Shown here piece by piece: positions 33,148-35,575 of a stretch of DNA of 35,575 nt. The notes under the pieces are model-generated. The model worked only from the letters and a program-made list of their open reading frames with translations, did not search any database and was not told the origin of the DNA. Numbering within the stretch: the stretch's first letter is position 1; every line of letters begins with the position of its first letter. The stretch is taken from the NCBI GenBank assembly GCA_030680415.1, contig JAUXVE010000130.1, forward strand, positions 1 through 35,575. The letters run 5' to 3'. The stretch is from Rubrivivax sp. (lineage in GTDB: Bacteria > Pseudomonadota > Gammaproteobacteria > Burkholderiales > Burkholderiaceae_C). A program made the position numbers and the translations under genes.

Positions 33148-35231
33148 CGAAACGATCGATCTTTGATGCCCGACGGCGCACCCAGACTGGAGGCTGCGTC
33201 AAGGCGCTGCGGGAGTTGGAGCGCGCCGGTCATTTCGTGCTGCCTGCAGCGCTGGACCGAGGGGGCGCCGGTGCCAGGAGTGCGCGGCGTCTGGGCGAAC
33301 CGGTGGCGGCCGCGCGCAACGTTCCGGACCAGGCACAGGATGTTCGTGGACTGACGCTGATCAAGGTCGAGAACCTTGATCAGATGCGGGTGTGGAACGA
33401 GTTGATGATCCGCGAACACCCGCAGGGCGCCGGACCTCTGGTGGGCGCGCAGATGCGCTATCTGATCGGTTCGGAGCATGGCTGGCTTGGCGGGTTCGGG
33501 TTTGGCGCCGCGGCGCTGCAGCTGCGTGATCGCGACCAATGGATCGGCTGGGACGCACACACGCGTCGGCAACACCTGCACCGCGTGGTCGGCATGAGTC
33601 GGTTCCTCATCCGCACCGAAGTGCGCTGTCAGAACCTGGCCTCGTGCGTACAAGGCATGGCGTTGCGGCGTGTGGCAGGCGACTACGAGGCGCAGTACGG
33701 GTATCGCCCCTGGCTGGTGGAGAGCTTTGTCGACACGGATCACTTCATCGGCACCAGTTACAGGGCGGCGAACTGGGTGGCCATCGGGCAGACCCAGGGG
33801 CGGGGTCGCCAGGACCGCGAGCACCACAGCGCCAAATCGATCAAGGCGATCTACGTGTACGAGCTGGAGTCGGATTTGCGCGCACGCCTGGGCGTTGTTG
33901 CACCCGCCGCACCCGCTGCACCCGCCGCATTGGTTGCGCTGGACATCGCCGAGGGCTTGGACGGCGAAGAATGGGCGAGCAATGAATTTGGCGGCGTCAA
34001 CCTGGGCGACAGGCGTCTGAATGAGCGGCTGGGCGAGTTTGCCCGCACGCTGGGTGCGATGCCAGGGCGCGCGTTCTGCGGTGCGGCTCAAGGAGACAAG
34101 GCGGCGATCAAGGCGCACTACCGCCTGATCGAACAACCCGACGACTCGCAGGTCAGCATGGAGGCGATCCTGACCCCTCACCGCCTGCGCACGGTACAAC
34201 GGATGAAGGCGCAGTCGACGGTGCTTTGCATTCAAGACGGCACCGATGTGAACTATTCGGGACTGGTTCAATGCGCCGGGCTGGGCGTCATTGGGAGCAA
34301 CCAGACGGGTGCCCGCAGTGGGGGGCTGCATCTGCATTCGACGTTTGTGGTGAGCACCGAGGGCCTGCCGCTCGGGGTCTTGCGGGCTGAGTGCTCGGCA
34401 CCCGCCCCGAAAACCAAGGATGACCCACGAACCGCCGGTGCCCTACCGATCGAAGACAAGAAGACGTTCGCCTGGATCAAGGCATTGCGCGATTGCAGCG
34501 AGTTGGCTGCCGAACTGCCCGATACGCGCCAGGTCTGTGTGATGGATCGCGAGGCTGACTTCTACGAGTTGTTCGACGAGCAGCGTCGAAGCCGCGGCGT
34601 CGAACTGTTGGTACGCGCAAAGCATGACCGCGCGACCAGCGAGGAGCTCAATCTCTTCGACGCCGTCAGACACAGCCCCGTTCAAAGCCAGCAACGCATC
34701 AACGTGCCGCGGCAAAGCTCACGCGTGAAGAAGAGCAAGCAAAAGGCGCGCATCGGGCACGAACAGCGCACCGCGCAGGTCGATGTGCGCTATCGCCAAG
34801 TCGAGTTCCGCCCGCCGTCGAACCAACCCGGCAAGATGGCCCTCAAGCTGTGGGTGGTGCATGTGCTGGAGGCGTCAGCGCCGAGCGATGCCGAACCCGT
34901 CGAGTGGTTCTTGTTGACGACCTGCTCGATCACCACCGCGGCGCAGGCCCAGGAGTGCCTGCGCTGGTACTGCCTGCGTTGGCGCATCGAAGACTGGCAT
35001 CGCGTCCTCAAAAGCGGCTGCCGCATCGAGACGCTGCAACACAAGACCGCCGAGCGACTCAAACGCGCCATCGCCATCAATCTGGTCATCGCCTGGCGAA
35101 TCATGCTCATGACGCTGCTGGGCAGAGAGTGCCCGGATCTTCCCGCCGAGGTCTTGTTCTCGGACCCCGAGATCGAAGTGCTGCAGGCATACGCCAAAAA
35201 AAAAGATCGCCAAGCCCGCTCGGCTCGGTGA
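33114..35231 (+). CDS. DUF4338 (DruA-like)-Tn5/IS4 fusion transposase, frameshifted
   Basis: A 705-residue frame with two parts. Residues about 25-265 are a DUF4338 domain, the family of the Druantia protein DruA (GAQMRYLIGSEHGWLGGFGF, then GYRPWLVESFVDTDHFIGTS and RAANWVAIGQTQGRGRQDRE). Residues about 285-700 are a Tn5-type transposase: DNA-binding N-part (NLGDRRLNERLGEFARTLGA), DDE residues Asp375 (IQDGTD), Asp478 (MDREAD) and Glu626, and the IS4-family Y-2-R-3-E-6-K signature (Tyr619, Arg622, Glu626, Lys633). The first 40 residues are doubtful: the stretch MPDGAPRLE at 33166, in another frame, looks like the missing family N-terminus. The true C-terminus lies in another frame after an A9 run at 35196-35204. 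Probably inactive as written. Confidence 0.85.
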   Translation: MRQQARRSRPTPKRSIFDARRRTQTGGCVKALRELERAGHFVLPAALDRGGAGARSARRLGEPVAAARNVPDQAQDVRGLTLIKVENLDQMRVWNELMIREHPQGAGPLVGAQMRYLIGSEHGWLGGFGFGAAALQLRDRDQWIGWDAHTRRQHLHRVVGMSRFLIRTEVRCQNLASCVQGMALRRVAGDYEAQYGYRPWLVESFVDTDHFIGTSYRAANWVAIGQTQGRGRQDREHHSAKSIKAIYVYELESDLRARLGVVAPAAPAAPAALVALDIAEGLDGEEWASNEFGGVNLGDRRLNERLGEFARTLGAMPGRAFCGAAQGDKAAIKAHYRLIEQPDDSQVSMEAILTPHRLRTVQRMKAQSTVLCIQDGTDVNYSGLVQCAGLGVIGSNQTGARSGGLHLHSTFVVSTEGLPLGVLRAECSAPAPKTKDDPRTAGALPIEDKKTFAWIKALRDCSELAAELPDTRQVCVMDREADFYELFDEQRRSRGVELLVRAKHDRATSEELNLFDAVRHSPVQSQQRINVPRQSSRVKKSKQKARIGHEQRTAQVDVRYRQVEFRPPSNQPGKMALKLWVVHVLEASAPSDAEPVEWFLLTTCSITTAAQAQECLRWYCLRWRIEDWHRVLKSGCRIETLQHKTAERLKRAIAINLVIAWRIMLMTLLGRECPDLPAEVLFSDPEIEVLQAYAKKKDRQARSAR

Positions 35232-35403
35232 TGCCGTCCGTCTCGTAGCCCGACTCGGCGGATACATTGGCCGCGCCAAAGATCCGCACCCGGGCCACCA
35301 GATCATGTGGCACGGCTATTCGGAACTGCAGTCGCTGCGCGAAGGACTCTCCCTCCGAGACTGGACTTCGGATGATGAGAACACTTACGGGTAAAGGGCA
35401 GGT
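33148..35403 (+). mobile_element. Decayed IS4/Tn5-like insertion element
   Basis: A single-gene element between a broken lipoprotein gene and the 3' end of lysS. The right limit is within about 10 bp of the lysS stop codon. The left limit is set only by the lipoprotein remnant and is approximate. I found no matching terminal inverted repeats or target duplication; the reverse complement of the right end (CCTTTACCCGTAAGT) is absent on the left. This and the missing transposase N-terminus suggest 5' truncation. Confidence 0.6.
35203..35394 (+). pseudogene. Out-of-frame C-terminus of the transposase
   Basis: Reads KIAKPARLGDAVRLVARLGG, then YIGRAKDPHPGHQIMWHGYS and ELQSLREG to a TAA at 35392. 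This is the normal C-terminal tail of Tn5-like transposases. It is one frame away from the main part. Losing one A from the nine-A run (35196-35204) would join them. Confidence 0.85.

Positions 35404-35575
<172 letters not shown>

Noticed and set aside
33114..34020. A Druantia defence locus suggested by the DruA-like domain
   Set aside because: The domain is part of a DDE transposase and none of the other Druantia genes is present, so this is a mobile element, not a defence system.
33009..34337. A 442-codon minus-strand frame across the transposase gene
   Set aside because: No recognisable domain; it runs opposite the DUF4338 and Tn5 motifs.

Overview
The window is GC-rich and densely coded. 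Codon use is strongly GC3-biased, and the gene families and their order (pilGHIJ-chpA, rubredoxin divergent from thiD-hemL, a Liv-type ABC operon, lysS) point to a betaproteobacterium of the Burkholderiales, perhaps near Rubrivivax/Ideonella/Methylibium. That placement is inference from gene content only.

Layout, left to right. (1) 1-1098: the start of a NodT-type outer-membrane efflux lipoprotein preceded by an overlapping TetR/CerR-type repressor, with a palindromic operator candidate just upstream (all minus strand). (2) 1172-11332, minus strand: a Pil-Chp chemosensory operon reading rubredoxin, pilG, pilH, pilI, pilJ, chpA/pilL. It would control twitching motility through a PilJ receptor, a CheW-like PilI adaptor, a 2000-residue multi-Hpt kinase and two single-domain response regulators. 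(3) 11503-14783, plus strand: thiD-like kinase, hemL and a tail-anchored multi-zinc-ribbon protein of unknown role. (4) 14859-26688: an ion and stress block containing a tandem UspA divergent from a P2-type cation ATPase, a CaCA exchanger, an internally deleted CPA2 antiporter remnant, an intact CPA2/RCK antiporter, a second tandem UspA, a short HPF/RaiA-like ribosome factor, a Na/Pi symporter-PhoU fusion, a formate/nitrite channel and an RlmN-like radical SAM RNA methylase. An FNR/ANR-like box lies between the divergent UspA and ATPase genes, which suggests a low-oxygen or quiescence programme. (5) 26846-32645, minus strand: a branched-chain amino-acid-type ABC operon livK-livG-livF-livH-livM followed by an alpha/beta hydrolase; the four junctions from livG onward all overlap as ATGA. 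A sigma-54 -24/-12 promoter and a consensus NtrC site precede livK, so nitrogen control is likely. (6) 32741-35403: an AT-richer stretch with inverted repeats, a broken small lipoprotein gene, and a decayed insertion element whose transposase joins a DUF4338 (DruA-like) domain to a Tn5/IS4 DDE transposase. Its 3' end is out of frame across a run of nine A. (7) 35404-end: the 3' end of lysS (minus strand).

Three copies of a REP-like double-palindrome repeat occur (10138-10235, 26712-26810, 29736-29833). The third sits in frame inside the start of livH and would be translated. The points most worth a second look are that translated repeat, the promoter-proximal NtrC/sigma-54 arrangement, the DUF4338-transposase fusion with its A9 frameshift, and the in-frame-deleted CPA2 antiporter.
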